Shown piece after piece: positions 32,493 to 41,049 of a stretch of DNA of 64,000 bases. The notes below the pieces were generated by a model. The model had not been told where the DNA came from and ran no database searches. It worked only from the letters and a program-made list of their open reading frames with translations. How positions within the stretch are numbered: the first letter of the stretch is position 1; each line of letters opens with the position of its first letter. Source of the stretch: Spartobacteria bacterium (GTDB taxonomy: Bacteria; Verrucomicrobiota; Verrucomicrobiia; Chthoniobacterales; UBA10450); the NCBI GenBank assembly GCA_003169975.1, contig PNAA01000057.1, positions 124,001-188,000 of the forward strand, written 5' to 3'. The translations under genes and the position numbers were made by a program.

Positions 32493-34355
32493 TCAACGCG
32501 AAGCGTCCGCGATATTGGACAACTCGACCTGTTGGTCCGGCTGAGGATCAACCCATTTGCCGTGCTCGCGGATCAAATCCTGTAGCCGATTAACCGCCTC
32601 GGCCTCGGGGATATTGAATCTCACCGCGGTCTTGCCGACGTAAAGGTTCACCTTCCCGGGTGCGCCGCCGACGTAGCCAAAGTCGGCATCCGCCATCTCT
32701 CCAGGGCCATTGACGATGCAGCCCATGATGGCAATCTTCACGCCCTTCAAGTGGACCGTTGCGGCTTTGATCCGCGCGGTCGTGGTTTGCAGGTTGAAGA
32801 GCGTGCGGCCGCACGATGGACAAGCCACGTAATCGGTCTTGAAAATCCGCGTCCCGGCCGCCTGCAGGATGTTGTAGGACAAGCGCAGCGCTTGTCCCGG
32901 TCCGTGTTCACCCTGAACGAGGATGGCGTCGCCGATGCCGTCGCAGAGGAGCGCGCCGATATTCGTTGCGGCCCTCAGGAGCGTCGGCAGGAATTCCGCC
33001 TCGGGATCCTGCGCGATCAGCAGGCTGTCTTTCAGCAAAATCGGATGACGCGGATCCAATTTCGCCGCCAGCAGGCGATAGGCCGCGATCACGGGCAAAT
33101 CGAGCCCGTCGGCCACCGCCACCAATCTCGCGTCCGCGCTCTTGTTCAGGGTAGAGATGCTCGCGTCATCGCGGGGATCCACCTCCGCGATGCCCGAGTC
33201 TTCATAGACAAACTCCGGTTTGTAGTCGCCCATCCGATCGACCTTGTGCGCGATCTTATCGAAACCGGCCCGCCGGATCGCCACCCGCACGATTTCCTCG
33301 CCGCCGAGGCGAACTTTGTAGCCGGGGGCGCTCACCCCTATATCCAGCGAAGCCCCACCGGGGTCACCGACCCCGGCTACAGCGATGGTCGAGGACGACC
33401 GGCGCTGATAGGAGAAAGGATCAAAGGAGAGGCCGGCGACCGGAGTTGGCAGACCATTTCTGCTTTCCACTTCCCGCCTTCCTGTGTCGATCAGCGCGCG
33501 CGCGACTGGAATCTCGTGAATGCTGTCTTCGGTTAACGAAACGCGAATCGTGTCGCCGATGCCGTCGCGCAAAAGAGAGCCGATCCCGATCGCGCTTTTG
33601 ATCCGCGCGTCCTCGCCTTCACCGGCTTCGGTCACCCCGAGATGAATCGGGTAATTCCAATCCGCGCCTTCCTCGCGCAGGCGCGCGGCGAGCAACCGGT
33701 AGGCCGCGATCATCACTTTCGGGTTGCTCGATTTCATCGAGAAAATGAGCGCGTGGTAATCGTGCGCGCGCGCGATCCGGGCGAACTCGAGCGCGCTCTC
33801 CACCATCCCGAGGGGCGTGTCGCCGTAGCGATTCATAATCCGGTCGCTGAGCGAGCCGTGGTTGGTCCCGATGCGCATCGCGATCCCGCGCTCGTGGCAC
33901 AACCTGACGAGCGGGCTGAAACGTTCGCGGATCCGCTCCAACTCGGCCGCGTATTGTTCGTCGCTATACTCGATGATCTTGAACTTCTTCGAGTCGGCGT
34001 AATTGCCCGGATTGATCCGGACTTTTTCGACCCACTTGGCCGCTTCCATCGCGGCCTCGGGTTTGAAATGGATGTCGGCGACAATCGGCACGTCGCAGCC
34101 GCGGGCGCGTAATCCGCGCACGATATGCTGGAGGTTAGCCGAGTCCTTCACGGTCGGCGCGGTGATGCGCACGATCTCGCAACCGACTTCTGCCAGTTCG
34201 AGCGTCTGCGCGATGGAGGCCTCGGTGTCCATCGTGTCGCAGGTGATCATCGATTGGACGCGGATCGGATTGTCGCCACCGACACCGACTTTCCCGACCA
34301 TGACCTCGCGGGCCGGACGGCGTAGATAAGTGAAGGGCGAATCGCAGTAGTTCAT
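32493..34355 (-). CDS. ispG: (E)-4-hydroxy-3-methylbut-2-enyl-diphosphate synthase, long form
   Basis: 620 residues, the long plant/Chlamydia type with an extra middle domain. The TIM barrel begins VMVGKVGVGGDNPIRVQSMI. The 4Fe-4S binding C-terminus shows VACPSCGRTLFNLQ and KIAIMGCIVNGPGEMADADF. It catalyses the penultimate step of the MEP isoprenoid pathway. A stretch at about residues 320-345 (VAGVGDPGGASLDIGVSAPG) is coded by a palindrome and looks like an in-frame insertion before VRLGGEEIVRV. It sits downstream of dxr and rseP on the same strand, the usual Verrucomicrobia/Chlamydia neighbourhood. Confidence 0.96.
   Translation of the reverse strand: MNYCDSPFTYLRRPAREVMVGKVGVGGDNPIRVQSMITCDTMDTEASIAQTLELAEVGCEIVRITAPTVKDSANLQHIVRGLRARGCDVPIVADIHFKPEAAMEAAKWVEKVRINPGNYADSKKFKIIEYSDEQYAAELERIRERFSPLVRLCHERGIAMRIGTNHGSLSDRIMNRYGDTPLGMVESALEFARIARAHDYHALIFSMKSSNPKVMIAAYRLLAARLREEGADWNYPIHLGVTEAGEGEDARIKSAIGIGSLLRDGIGDTIRVSLTEDSIHEIPVARALIDTGRREVESRNGLPTPVAGLSFDPFSYQRRSSSTIAVAGVGDPGGASLDIGVSAPGYKVRLGGEEIVRVAIRRAGFDKIAHKVDRMGDYKPEFVYEDSGIAEVDPRDDASISTLNKSADARLVAVADGLDLPVIAAYRLLAAKLDPRHPILLKDSLLIAQDPEAEFLPTLLRAATNIGALLCDGIGDAILVQGEHGPGQALRLSYNILQAAGTRIFKTDYVACPSCGRTLFNLQTTTARIKAATVHLKGVKIAIMGCIVNGPGEMADADFGYVGGAPGKVNLYVGKTAVRFNIPEAEAVNRLQDLIREHGKWVDPQPDQQVELSNIADASR
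33337..33390 (-). repeat. palindromic element inside ispG
   Basis: A perfect 8-bp inverted repeat CCGGGGTC/GACCCCGG with loop ACC (33358-33376) sits in a GC-rich stretch flanked by direct repeats of TCGCTG. The encoded residues do not fit the family pattern. It looks like a short dispersed palindrome inserted in frame. Confidence 0.5.
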
Positions 34356-34427
34356 GCTTCGGGCGGACGCAGGGATGAGAGTGCTCTCATCTTACCGGTG
34401 GTCCGACCGGGCGCAATGCGCGCGCGC

Positions 34428-35846
34428 TTACGGCTTGACCACTTTGGCCGGCGGCGCGGGCGTCGCTTCCGCCGGATCCATTTTCGACCCGAAGAAATCC
34501 CCGATATCAAAAAAGCTGACGTAACAGATATAGCCGATGATCATGACCGCGCAGCCCGTCTGCACATATTCGAGGATTCGAATGTTGATCGGTTTGCGGC
34601 GGATGGATTCCAAAATCGCGAGCACGATGTGGCCGCCATCGAGCACCGGGATCGGGATCAGGTTGAGGATGGCGAGGTTGACGTTAAGAATGACGCTGAA
34701 CCAGAGGGCCAGCTGCCAGCCGCGCTCATTTTCGAAGAGCAGGTAATAAATGTGGCCGATGCCAATCGGGCCGCTCATGTGCTGAAATTTCACGTCGGAC
34801 TTCGGCGAGGCGACGGCGCCGAGCGTCTCGAGTGTGCCGGTGATGCTTTTGTAGACCTGCTCAAAGGGATTGGTGTGGGCGATGAAGGTTTTGCCGTCGG
34901 GGTCCCAGCCGATGCCGATACGCGGTTTCATCTTCCCCTCGGTCGGGAGGAGCGTCGGCGTCACCCGCAAGTCGAGCTTCTGCGCGCCGCGCGCGACGTG
35001 GAGGGTGACCTCTTCGGTCGGATGTTTGTCGATATATTCGGCGAGTGCGATCGGGCTGTAGATGGGAGTGTTGTTGTAGCCGGTAACGACGTCGTGCAGC
35101 TGCAAACCGGCGGCCGCCGCGGGTGTGTTCGGCTCCACTTTTTCAATCACCGCCGTCTCCGCGGGCATGATGAGCAATTGCCGCGTGCCCTGGCGGTGCC
35201 AGCCGGTCGAGGTCGGCTTGTAGGGCACGACTTGCACGGCCTGCACTTTGCCGCCGCGCTCGAACTCGACCGCGACCGTCTCGCCTTCGCTGCGCACGAC
35301 GTTCCAGCTCACGCTGTCATTCATCCCGAGGAAGCGCGAAACCTTGTTCCCGTCCACCGCCAGGATCTTGTCGCCGGGCTGCAAACCCACTTTCGCCGCC
35401 GACGAATCTGGCATGACGTAACCGATCACGGTCGTGACATCGGATTCGCCCACCGGGCGCCCCACCGCCCAGACGATGCAGGCAAAAACCAGCGCGAGCA
35501 GCATGCTGAAAACCGGGCCGGCGAGCGCCACGATGATCTTATCGAGCGCGGAAATAGGCGGGAGCTTGGCCCGATCGACATCCGCCTCGCCCTCGATGAT
35601 ATCCATCGGCGCGAGCTGCGGCAATTTCACAAACCCGCCCGCCGGGATGCTCCCGAGACTGTAGAGGACGCCGTCGATTTTCTTTTGCCAGAGCGGCTTG
35701 CCAAACCAGATGCCGAACTGCTCGATGTAAAGCCCGCGCCATTTCGCCGCGAGGAAATGACCGAACTCATGCACGGCGATGAGCAGGTTAAAAAGGGTGA
35801 CGACCTCGAGGATGAGGAAGACGACGCGAGCGAGATGAGAAATCAT
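34428..35846 (-). CDS. rseP: site-2 membrane metalloprotease RseP
   Basis: 472 residues. The zinc-binding helix is IAVHEFGHFLAAKWRG near the N-terminus, and the second motif NLIPIPVLDGGHIVLAILE is near residue 400. Two PDZ domains lie between (SAAKVGLQPGDKILAVDG and TPAAAAGLQLHDVVTGYN). Membrane spans surround both motifs (ISALDKIIVALAGPVFSMLL). It cuts anti-sigma factors and other membrane substrates within the bilayer. The start overlaps the dxr stop by four bases (ATGA), so it is co-translated with dxr. Confidence 0.96.
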   Translation of the reverse strand: MISHLARVVFLILEVVTLFNLLIAVHEFGHFLAAKWRGLYIEQFGIWFGKPLWQKKIDGVLYSLGSIPAGGFVKLPQLAPMDIIEGEADVDRAKLPPISALDKIIVALAGPVFSMLLALVFACIVWAVGRPVGESDVTTVIGYVMPDSSAAKVGLQPGDKILAVDGNKVSRFLGMNDSVSWNVVRSEGETVAVEFERGGKVQAVQVVPYKPTSTGWHRQGTRQLLIMPAETAVIEKVEPNTPAAAAGLQLHDVVTGYNNTPIYSPIALAEYIDKHPTEEVTLHVARGAQKLDLRVTPTLLPTEGKMKPRIGIGWDPDGKTFIAHTNPFEQVYKSITGTLETLGAVASPKSDVKFQHMSGPIGIGHIYYLLFENERGWQLALWFSVILNVNLAILNLIPIPVLDGGHIVLAILESIRRKPINIRILEYVQTGCAVMIIGYICYVSFFDIGDFFGSKMDPAEATPAPPAKVVKP

Positions 35847-37060
35847 GCGGGTTGATCGGTGAGCGCGACGGCCGTTTCGCGCGCCCAGCGGTCGGCGTCC
35901 AATATGGCATCGAGGGTCGGCTTGGCAACGGACGCGTGGCGGTTCATGACTTGCTCGACCAACTGCCAGATGCGCGGGAACGCGATCCGGCGGTCGAGAA
36001 AAGCTGAGACAGCGACTTCATTGGCGGCGTTCATCACAGCAGGCAGAGTGCCGCCCGCCTCGCCTGACCGGCGCGCCAGATCGAGCGCCGGAAAATCCTC
36101 CCGGCGCGGCGCGGCGAAATCGAGCTGGCGCAGTTTTGCAAAATCGAGCGGCGGCAGGGAATTCGCCACCCGATCGGGCCAGGTGACGGCGTACTGGATC
36201 GGAAAACACATATCGGAATGGGAGAGCTGCGCGAGGACAGAGCCGTCGGCGAATTCCACCATCGAGTGCACGATGCTCTGCGGATGAATGATCACTTCCA
36301 CCCGCGCCATCTCCACGTCAAAGAGCCAGTGCGCCTCGATCATCTCGAGTCCCTTATTGAAAAGCGTGGCCGAATCGATCGTGATCTTCGGCCCCATGTT
36401 CCAGGTCGGATGCCTCAGCGCCTGCTCCGGGGTGATGGCGGCGAATTGCTCGTTAGGCGTGTCACGAAAAGGCCCGCCGGACGCGGTCAGAATGATGCGC
36501 CTGACCAATGTGGGAGGGACCTTTGTGTCCCGATCCGTGGTGGCCTCGTCGCCCATCGGGGCACCAAGGCCCCTCCCACTTTCCAAGCACTGAAAAATCG
36601 CGTTGTGCTCGCTGTCGACCGGCAAAACGCGAACGCCCTTTACACGCGCTTCGCGCATCACGATCTCGCCCGCCATGACGAGGATTTCCTTGCTCGCAAC
36701 CGCGAGATCCTTGCCCGCCTCAATCGCCGCCAGCGCCGGCCGCAAACCACCCGTCCCGACGACCGCCACGAGCACCATGTCCGCATTCGTCAGGCAGGCG
36801 ATTTCCTGCAGTCCGGATTCGCCGGAGAAAATCTTCGGCTGGTATTCGAGCGCGGCGCGCAATTCCGCGACCTTGTCCTGATCGACCAGGCAAAGCGCTT
36901 CTGGCCGCACGAGATTCGCCTGCGCCGCCAGCTTCCGCGCGTTGTTTTTGGCCGCGAGCCCGACGATCTCCATCCGCTCCGGGATGTCGCGCGCCACTTT
37001 CAATGCGCTCTCGCCGATCGAGCCGGTCGCGCCCAGCACGACTACACGTTTGCGTTTCAT
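35843..37060 (-). CDS. dxr: 1-deoxy-D-xylulose 5-phosphate reductoisomerase with in-frame palindromic insertion
   Basis: 405 residues. NADPH site VVVLGATGSIGESALKVARD, metal/substrate residues in VLPVDSEHNAIFQCL, ILTASGGPFRDTPNEQF, HPTWNMGPKITIDSATLFNK and MIEAHWLFDVE. It is the first committed MEP-pathway step. Between IFQCLE and RRIILTASGG there are about 20 extra residues (GLGAPMGDEATTDRDTKVPP) coded by a 70-bp palindrome; relatives have only a short loop there. The reading frame is kept. It is followed by rseP with a four-base overlap. Confidence 0.96.
   Translation of the reverse strand: MKRKRVVVLGATGSIGESALKVARDIPERMEIVGLAAKNNARKLAAQANLVRPEALCLVDQDKVAELRAALEYQPKIFSGESGLQEIACLTNADMVLVAVVGTGGLRPALAAIEAGKDLAVASKEILVMAGEIVMREARVKGVRVLPVDSEHNAIFQCLESGRGLGAPMGDEATTDRDTKVPPTLVRRIILTASGGPFRDTPNEQFAAITPEQALRHPTWNMGPKITIDSATLFNKGLEMIEAHWLFDVEMARVEVIIHPQSIVHSMVEFADGSVLAQLSHSDMCFPIQYAVTWPDRVANSLPPLDFAKLRQLDFAAPRREDFPALDLARRSGEAGGTLPAVMNAANEVAVSAFLDRRIAFPRIWQLVEQVMNRHASVAKPTLDAILDADRWARETAVALTDQPA
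36510..36579 (-). repeat. 70-bp palindromic element inserted in frame in dxr
   Basis: The 25-bp arms 36510-36534 and 36555-36579 are inverted repeats matching at 22 of 25 positions, beginning GTGGGAGGG and ending CCCTCCCAC, separated by 20 bases. The mismatches leave mostly G-U pairs. It would fold as a long hairpin in the mRNA. A Rickettsia-type palindromic element is the nearest known analogue. Confidence 0.8.
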
Positions 37061-37075
37061 CTTTCGGACAGAATG

Positions 37076-37698
37076 AACAGAATCGACCGAATGGAAAAAG
37101 ACAGGAAATTCAATCCTATCATCGGGCTCTTTTGATTCGGTGCATTCAGTCGGAAATCTCCGGCCGGATGTCAGAGCGAAACCGGCACCGCTTTCGACAC
37201 CCGAAATTTCTTCTTATACTCCAGACGCGGCCCGCCGAAATTCAGCAGCACTCCGTCGTCCAGGCCCGTCGACGTCAAATAATTTACGAGTTGAACTTCG
37301 TGAGCTTTCGCCAGCATCTGAACGGCCTTCAGTTCAACGATCGTCGTTTCATTCACGAGAATGTCCGCCATGAACGCGCCCACCAGTTCGCTCTCGTAAT
37401 AAACGCTGATTGGCTTCTCCAGTTCGACCTTAAGGCCCGCCTTGCGCAGCTCGAGTGCCAGCGCGTTCCGGTAAACCGACTCGAGAAATCCTGGCCCGAG
37501 TTTGGAATGGACCTTCATCGCGAGCCCGATGATCTGACCGCACAAATCGTAAGCCGCTTCTTCTCCCTTTCCGTCCATTCTGTTCATTCTGTCCAAAATC
37601 ACCGTTCAGTTTTTCTGACAGAATGTACCAAACTTACAGAATAGAAGAGTCCTGAAATCCCGTCTTCCGTCATTCCGTTCATTCTGTTCATTCTGTCC
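37076..37698. repeat. GGACAGAATGAACAGAAT repeats bracketing the GxxExxY gene
   Basis: The 18-mer GGACAGAATGAACAGAAT is at 37076-37093 on the plus strand. Its inverse appears at 37576-37594 and 37680-37698 (CATTCTGTTCATTCTGTCC). The gene between uses ATGs that lie within the middle copy. The layout suggests that gene and repeats moved together. Confidence 0.7.
37171..37587 (-). CDS. GxxExxY protein (PD-(D/E)XK-like fold)
   Basis: 138 residues from the ATG at 37587 (MNRMDGKGEEAAYDLCGQII; a second ATG at 37578). The family motif is in KVHSKLGPGFLESVYRNALA (GxxExxY). Further marks are VYYESELVGAFMADILVNET and TIVELKAVQMLAKAHEVQL, with the D and ExK of a nuclease-like core, then NYLTSTGLDDGVLLNFGG. 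The function of the family is unknown. It interrupts the cdsA-dxr gene order and is bracketed by repeats, so it is probably a mobile cassette. Confidence 0.88.
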   Translation of the reverse strand: MNRMDGKGEEAAYDLCGQIIGLAMKVHSKLGPGFLESVYRNALALELRKAGLKVELEKPISVYYESELVGAFMADILVNETTIVELKAVQMLAKAHEVQLVNYLTSTGLDDGVLLNFGGPRLEYKKKFRVSKAVPVSL

Positions 37699-37702
37699 AA
37701 AT

Positions 37703-38617
37703 TCACGGCACGCGGATGACGAGCCGCAGATAAAAGAAGAGCAGCGGCGCGGTGAAAAGCAGACTGTCGATGAGGTCGAGCGCGCCGCCGATTCCCGGCA
37801 GCATGTTCCCGGAATCCTTCACCCCGGTGCTGCGCTTGATGATCGATTCGGCGAGATCGCCGATGACCGCGGCGAAGCCGAGGAGTAACCCGAGCACAAC
37901 CGAATGCGTCAGCGTCAGCACCGATAAGTGCCCGGGCATGAGCTTGAAAAGACCGACGCTGGCGAGCAACGAAAAGGCGAGCGCGCCGAAAAATCCTTCC
38001 CAGGTTTTCTTCGGGCTGATGTGCGGCACCAACGCGTGGCGGCCGATCACACTGCCGGTCAAATACGCGCCCATGTCGCTGAATTTCGTGATCGCGATGC
38101 AGTAAAAAACGTAAAACTGCCCAGTCACTGCTCCGTCCGGCGCGCGCGGCGTCACGTAGACGATCTTGGTGATGAAGTTGTAAAGCCAAAGCACGTATAG
38201 CAGCCCAAATAGGGTGTAGGCCATCGTCTGGAGCGGCTCGTCGTCGCGCAGGCTCGCGAACATTTGCCGGGTGAATACGGTGAGCAAAAAAAAGAGCAGC
38301 ACCGCCAGCTCGAAGTCGTAGGAGCGCGCCGGCCCATATTTGGCGAAATAATAAAAACTGCCGCAGAGCATCACGGCGCCGCAGATCATTCCCGTGATCT
38401 TGAAATTAGGCAGGCCCTTGTGATCGAGCATCCCGTAGAATTCCCAGAGCGCGATCAGCCCCACCACGCTGATCAATGCATAAAAGGCCAGTTCGTAGCC
38501 GGAGAAAATAATCAGGAGCGCGACCGACCAGAGCACGAGCGTGCTGGCGAAGCGGAAGATGAAAACGGAACGCCGCGTTACGGGTTTGGTTTCGCTGCGT
38601 TCGAGCGTGGCGGACAT
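37703..38617 (-). CDS. cdsA: phosphatidate cytidylyltransferase
   Basis: 304 residues with about eight membrane spans. The CdsA signature region is present: TKFSDMGAYLTGSVIGRHAL, PHISPKKTWEGFFGAL, then GDLAESIIKRSTGVKDSGNM and LPGIGGALDLIDSLLF. It makes CDP-diacylglycerol for phospholipid synthesis. With dxr, rseP and ispG it forms the common bacterial membrane/isoprenoid cluster on the minus strand. The start MSATLERSE follows the 21-bp repeat array. Confidence 0.95.
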   Translation of the reverse strand: MSATLERSETKPVTRRSVFIFRFASTLVLWSVALLIIFSGYELAFYALISVVGLIALWEFYGMLDHKGLPNFKITGMICGAVMLCGSFYYFAKYGPARSYDFELAVLLFFLLTVFTRQMFASLRDDEPLQTMAYTLFGLLYVLWLYNFITKIVYVTPRAPDGAVTGQFYVFYCIAITKFSDMGAYLTGSVIGRHALVPHISPKKTWEGFFGALAFSLLASVGLFKLMPGHLSVLTLTHSVVLGLLLGFAAVIGDLAESIIKRSTGVKDSGNMLPGIGGALDLIDSLLFTAPLLFFYLRLVIRVP

Positions 38618-38736
38618 GCAGCCTGCATCATCCCCGGCAGAGAGAAATTGTCCACCTCGGAGTCAACCCGCGCCGCGCGCTTTCTGCGCGGCAGCAGCCG
38701 AGATCCTAACGCTGATCCCTGCCAACTCCCGCACCG

Positions 38737-38988
38737 GAACGATTCTTCCGTGCGGGGAAACGGTTCCCGGGCACGGGGGAATAGTTTTCCCGCATGGCGG
38801 GACGGTTCCCACGCACGCTGGAACGGTTTCCACGCACCGCGGAATGAGTCCGGCGCACGTTGGGATGATTCCGACGCCCGCTGGAATGGTTCCGACGTAC
38901 GGGGGAATGATTCCGGCGCACGGGGAAATGGTTTCCACGCGCCGGAAAACGGCCCGAAAACAGGGCAAAAACATCCGGGCGCACGAGA
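38737..38988. repeat. array of twelve degenerate 21-bp repeats upstream of cdsA
   Basis: Twelve consecutive 21-bp units fit GAA(C/T)GGTTCC(C/G)(A/G)CGCACGGGG with drift; the last two are weakest. All frames on both strands are largely open and yield heptad-repeat pseudo-proteins (for example ARWNGFHAPRNESG), which I do not count as genes. No spacers. The period is the same as in the array at 19867 but the sequence differs. The bases from 38989 to 39186 hold nothing recognisable. Confidence 0.87.
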
Positions 38989-39186
38989 AAATCGCTTCAA
39001 CACCAAGTGGTTACGTGCCTGGAACCCCGCTCCGCCGCCACATCCACGCCTGGCCAGACGGCGGCGAACGCTCACACGGTAACAGCGAAATTCTGGAACT
39101 GACGCCAGGAAACCGAACTTTTCAATCCGTAAAATTCTATCACTTTTCATTTGACATCGACCCGGCGTTTCCCCCAGAACGCTCGG

Positions 39187-39339
39187 ATGGTGAAGGCGGA
39201 ATTAAATTTGTCGGTGATGATCGCCGGCGTCGGCACAATGATTCAAGGCTGCATGAACGCGACTTCGGAAAACCGGCAGCCAGTGGGGCAACGAAAGTAT
39301 CGTCGGGCACTCACAACAATCTTGGGAGGCGGCGAGTAA
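39187..39339 (+). CDS. possible small lipoprotein
   Basis: 50 residues: MVKAELNLSVMIAGVGTMIQ, then GC and a polar tail ending in TTILGGGE. A basic start, a hydrophobic stretch and a Cys in GTMIQGC resemble a lipobox, though the match is poor (Q at -2). No clear ribosome-binding site. It could be a chance frame. Confidence 0.3.
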   Translation: MVKAELNLSVMIAGVGTMIQGCMNATSENRQPVGQRKYRRALTTILGGGE

Positions 39340-39394
39340 CGCGCGCCATCTCCATTCCCAACCAAACATGCGTTACTTCCCAATAGACAACTAT

Positions 39395-40261
39395 ATGAAA
39401 ACCGTAACGATAATCCTCTTGACTAGCCTTGCGCTTGTCATGACAGCGGGGGCTGTTAACAAGAAAAAGCAGGTCTCCGCGCCCGCCCGCAGTGGCGGCC
39501 AGCGCTCTGCACCCACGCAGCAGCGCTCGCCTTACGGCGCACAACAAAGCTACCCCGGGCGATCCACCTATCCTGGGCGGTCCTCCTACCCTGGGCGGAG
39601 TGTTCAGACCCCGACCGCTTCCCGCAGCAACTCCACGCATGGGCAGCCCACAGCGAAGTCCTCGAGGACGCGCCATGCGTCAACCAGCGAGCATTCGGCG
39701 CAGTCTTCGTCGCGGCACGCGAGCAGCGGGTCGACTTCATCCCACCATCCAGAGCAAAGCAGCCGAGTGGCGTCTGCACGCACCGGCTCGCAACATGCGA
39801 CGGCCCGCGGCGTTTCGGCACACGGCAAGGCAGCCCGGATTCATCCCGTCAGTACCGCGGTGAGAAAGCGGGGCTATTCGCACTACCAGCGTGCGATCGG
39901 TTCCTTCCATCGCGGGATTCACACGCGGACTTATTACCGATCGCACTACGAGCGGGTGGTGGTGGTCAACGGCGGCGGCTACTACTTGGATGGCGGCTAT
40001 TGGTTTCCCGCCTACGGTTATGCTCCGGACGCGGTCTTTGCCTTTGACGGGCCGATTGCCTGTTACAATGACCTGCCACCCGACCAGGTAGTAACGAATG
40101 TGCAGACCGAGTTGCAGGCCGGCGGCTATTATACGGCAGACCCCGATGGCGAGCTCAATGACGATACGCGCAGTTCCATCGCGGGCTTTCAGCAGGATGC
40201 AGGCTTGGAGGTAACCTACACCGTGGACGAACCCACTCTGACAGCCTTGGGGTTGATCTGA
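39395..40261 (+). CDS. secreted Ser/Arg/Gly-rich protein with C-terminal peptidoglycan-binding-like domain
   Basis: 288 residues from the ATG at 39395 (MKTVTIILLTSLALVMTAGA, signal peptide); an ATG at 39368 is possible. Residues 30-150 are low complexity with YPGRS repeats and many Ser, His and Gln. A His/Tyr-rich piece follows (YSHYQRAIGSFHRGIHTRTY, GGYYLDGGYWFPAYGY). The last 60 residues look like PG_binding_1 (VQTELQAGGYYTADPDGELN, SIAGFQQDAGLEVTYTVDEP). Probably exported and cell-wall attached. It is followed by a lipoprotein gene. Confidence 0.72.
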   Translation: MKTVTIILLTSLALVMTAGAVNKKKQVSAPARSGGQRSAPTQQRSPYGAQQSYPGRSTYPGRSSYPGRSVQTPTASRSNSTHGQPTAKSSRTRHASTSEHSAQSSSRHASSGSTSSHHPEQSSRVASARTGSQHATARGVSAHGKAARIHPVSTAVRKRGYSHYQRAIGSFHRGIHTRTYYRSHYERVVVVNGGGYYLDGGYWFPAYGYAPDAVFAFDGPIACYNDLPPDQVVTNVQTELQAGGYYTADPDGELNDDTRSSIAGFQQDAGLEVTYTVDEPTLTALGLI

Positions 40262-40490
40262 CCGGCGGAGGTTTGTCCGGCCTGACCATTCGCGCGAACC
40301 GATCGGCGGCGGTGCGTTCATCCGCACCGCCGTCCCGGACGACTTCGCGCCCAGCGATGGCGAAGAGAACAATGGCGACGCCTATCTCCTGCAAGCGGGA
40401 TAGCTCTCCATGGTTACTCTTCGCCCATCGGCTGCAACGGTGCGGCCGTGGCGATCTCAGACTAACAATTCAAACATGCAGATTACTTTC

Positions 40491-40955
40491 ATGAAAAGAC
40501 TAATTCTATTCGTACCCGTCCTGGCGCTCTTGGCGCTCAGCAGTTGCGTCACACCTCCTACGCCGGAGGAAATGAAGCAGGCGCACTACGGCAGCTATCC
40601 CTCAAATTACCGGTCCCAGATTGATACCATCACGGACGATTTCCACGAGCGGTTGGGCGACCCATTCCAAGTTATCTCCGTTTCCAAACCGCAGAAGGAC
40701 TGGATGGGGGACGCTGGCAACCGCATATGGGGTTATTCGGTGGAGTTGCGTTACCAAGGGCCGAACCCCTCGGTCAATGCGCCGACCTATTTGTATCGGG
40801 CAAAGGTATTTTTTAGAAATAAAAAGGTCGTCTCAGTCACAGATGTGACCAATTTTGGCGACGTCTTAGGCTCGTCCCTGATTAACAATCTTAACTCGCT
40901 CAACCAGCAACCGAACGGTGACGATGGAAGCCAGCAGCAGGGGAGCGGCCAGTAG
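40491..40955 (+). CDS. lipoprotein of unknown function
   Basis: 154 residues from the ATG at 40491 (alternative ATG at 40476). Signal peptide and lipobox: LILFVPVLALLALSSC. The mature part has WMGDAGNRIWGYSVELRYQG and YLYRAKVFFRNKKVVSVTDV, possibly a small beta-sheet domain, and a Gln/Ser/Gly-rich tail. No family recognised. Confidence 0.68.
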   Translation: MKRLILFVPVLALLALSSCVTPPTPEEMKQAHYGSYPSNYRSQIDTITDDFHERLGDPFQVISVSKPQKDWMGDAGNRIWGYSVELRYQGPNPSVNAPTYLYRAKVFFRNKKVVSVTDVTNFGDVLGSSLINNLNSLNQQPNGDDGSQQQGSGQ

Positions 40956-41049
40956 GCGGCATGAGGAGCACACGATGCCGGCCTTGCTGCGACGCCGAGT
41001 TTCTATTCGGCTTGGCGCCGCGATCTTTCCGTTCTTGGCGTTTCAGTAA

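Noticed and set aside
34398-35855. 485-codon plus-strand ORF opposite rseP
   Set aside because: Shadow of the rseP gene, whose membrane and PDZ motifs are clear on the other strand.
38264-39386. Heptad-repeat proteins in three frames over the 21-bp array
   Set aside because: All frames are open because the repeat length is divisible by three; none has a supporting start or homologue that I know.
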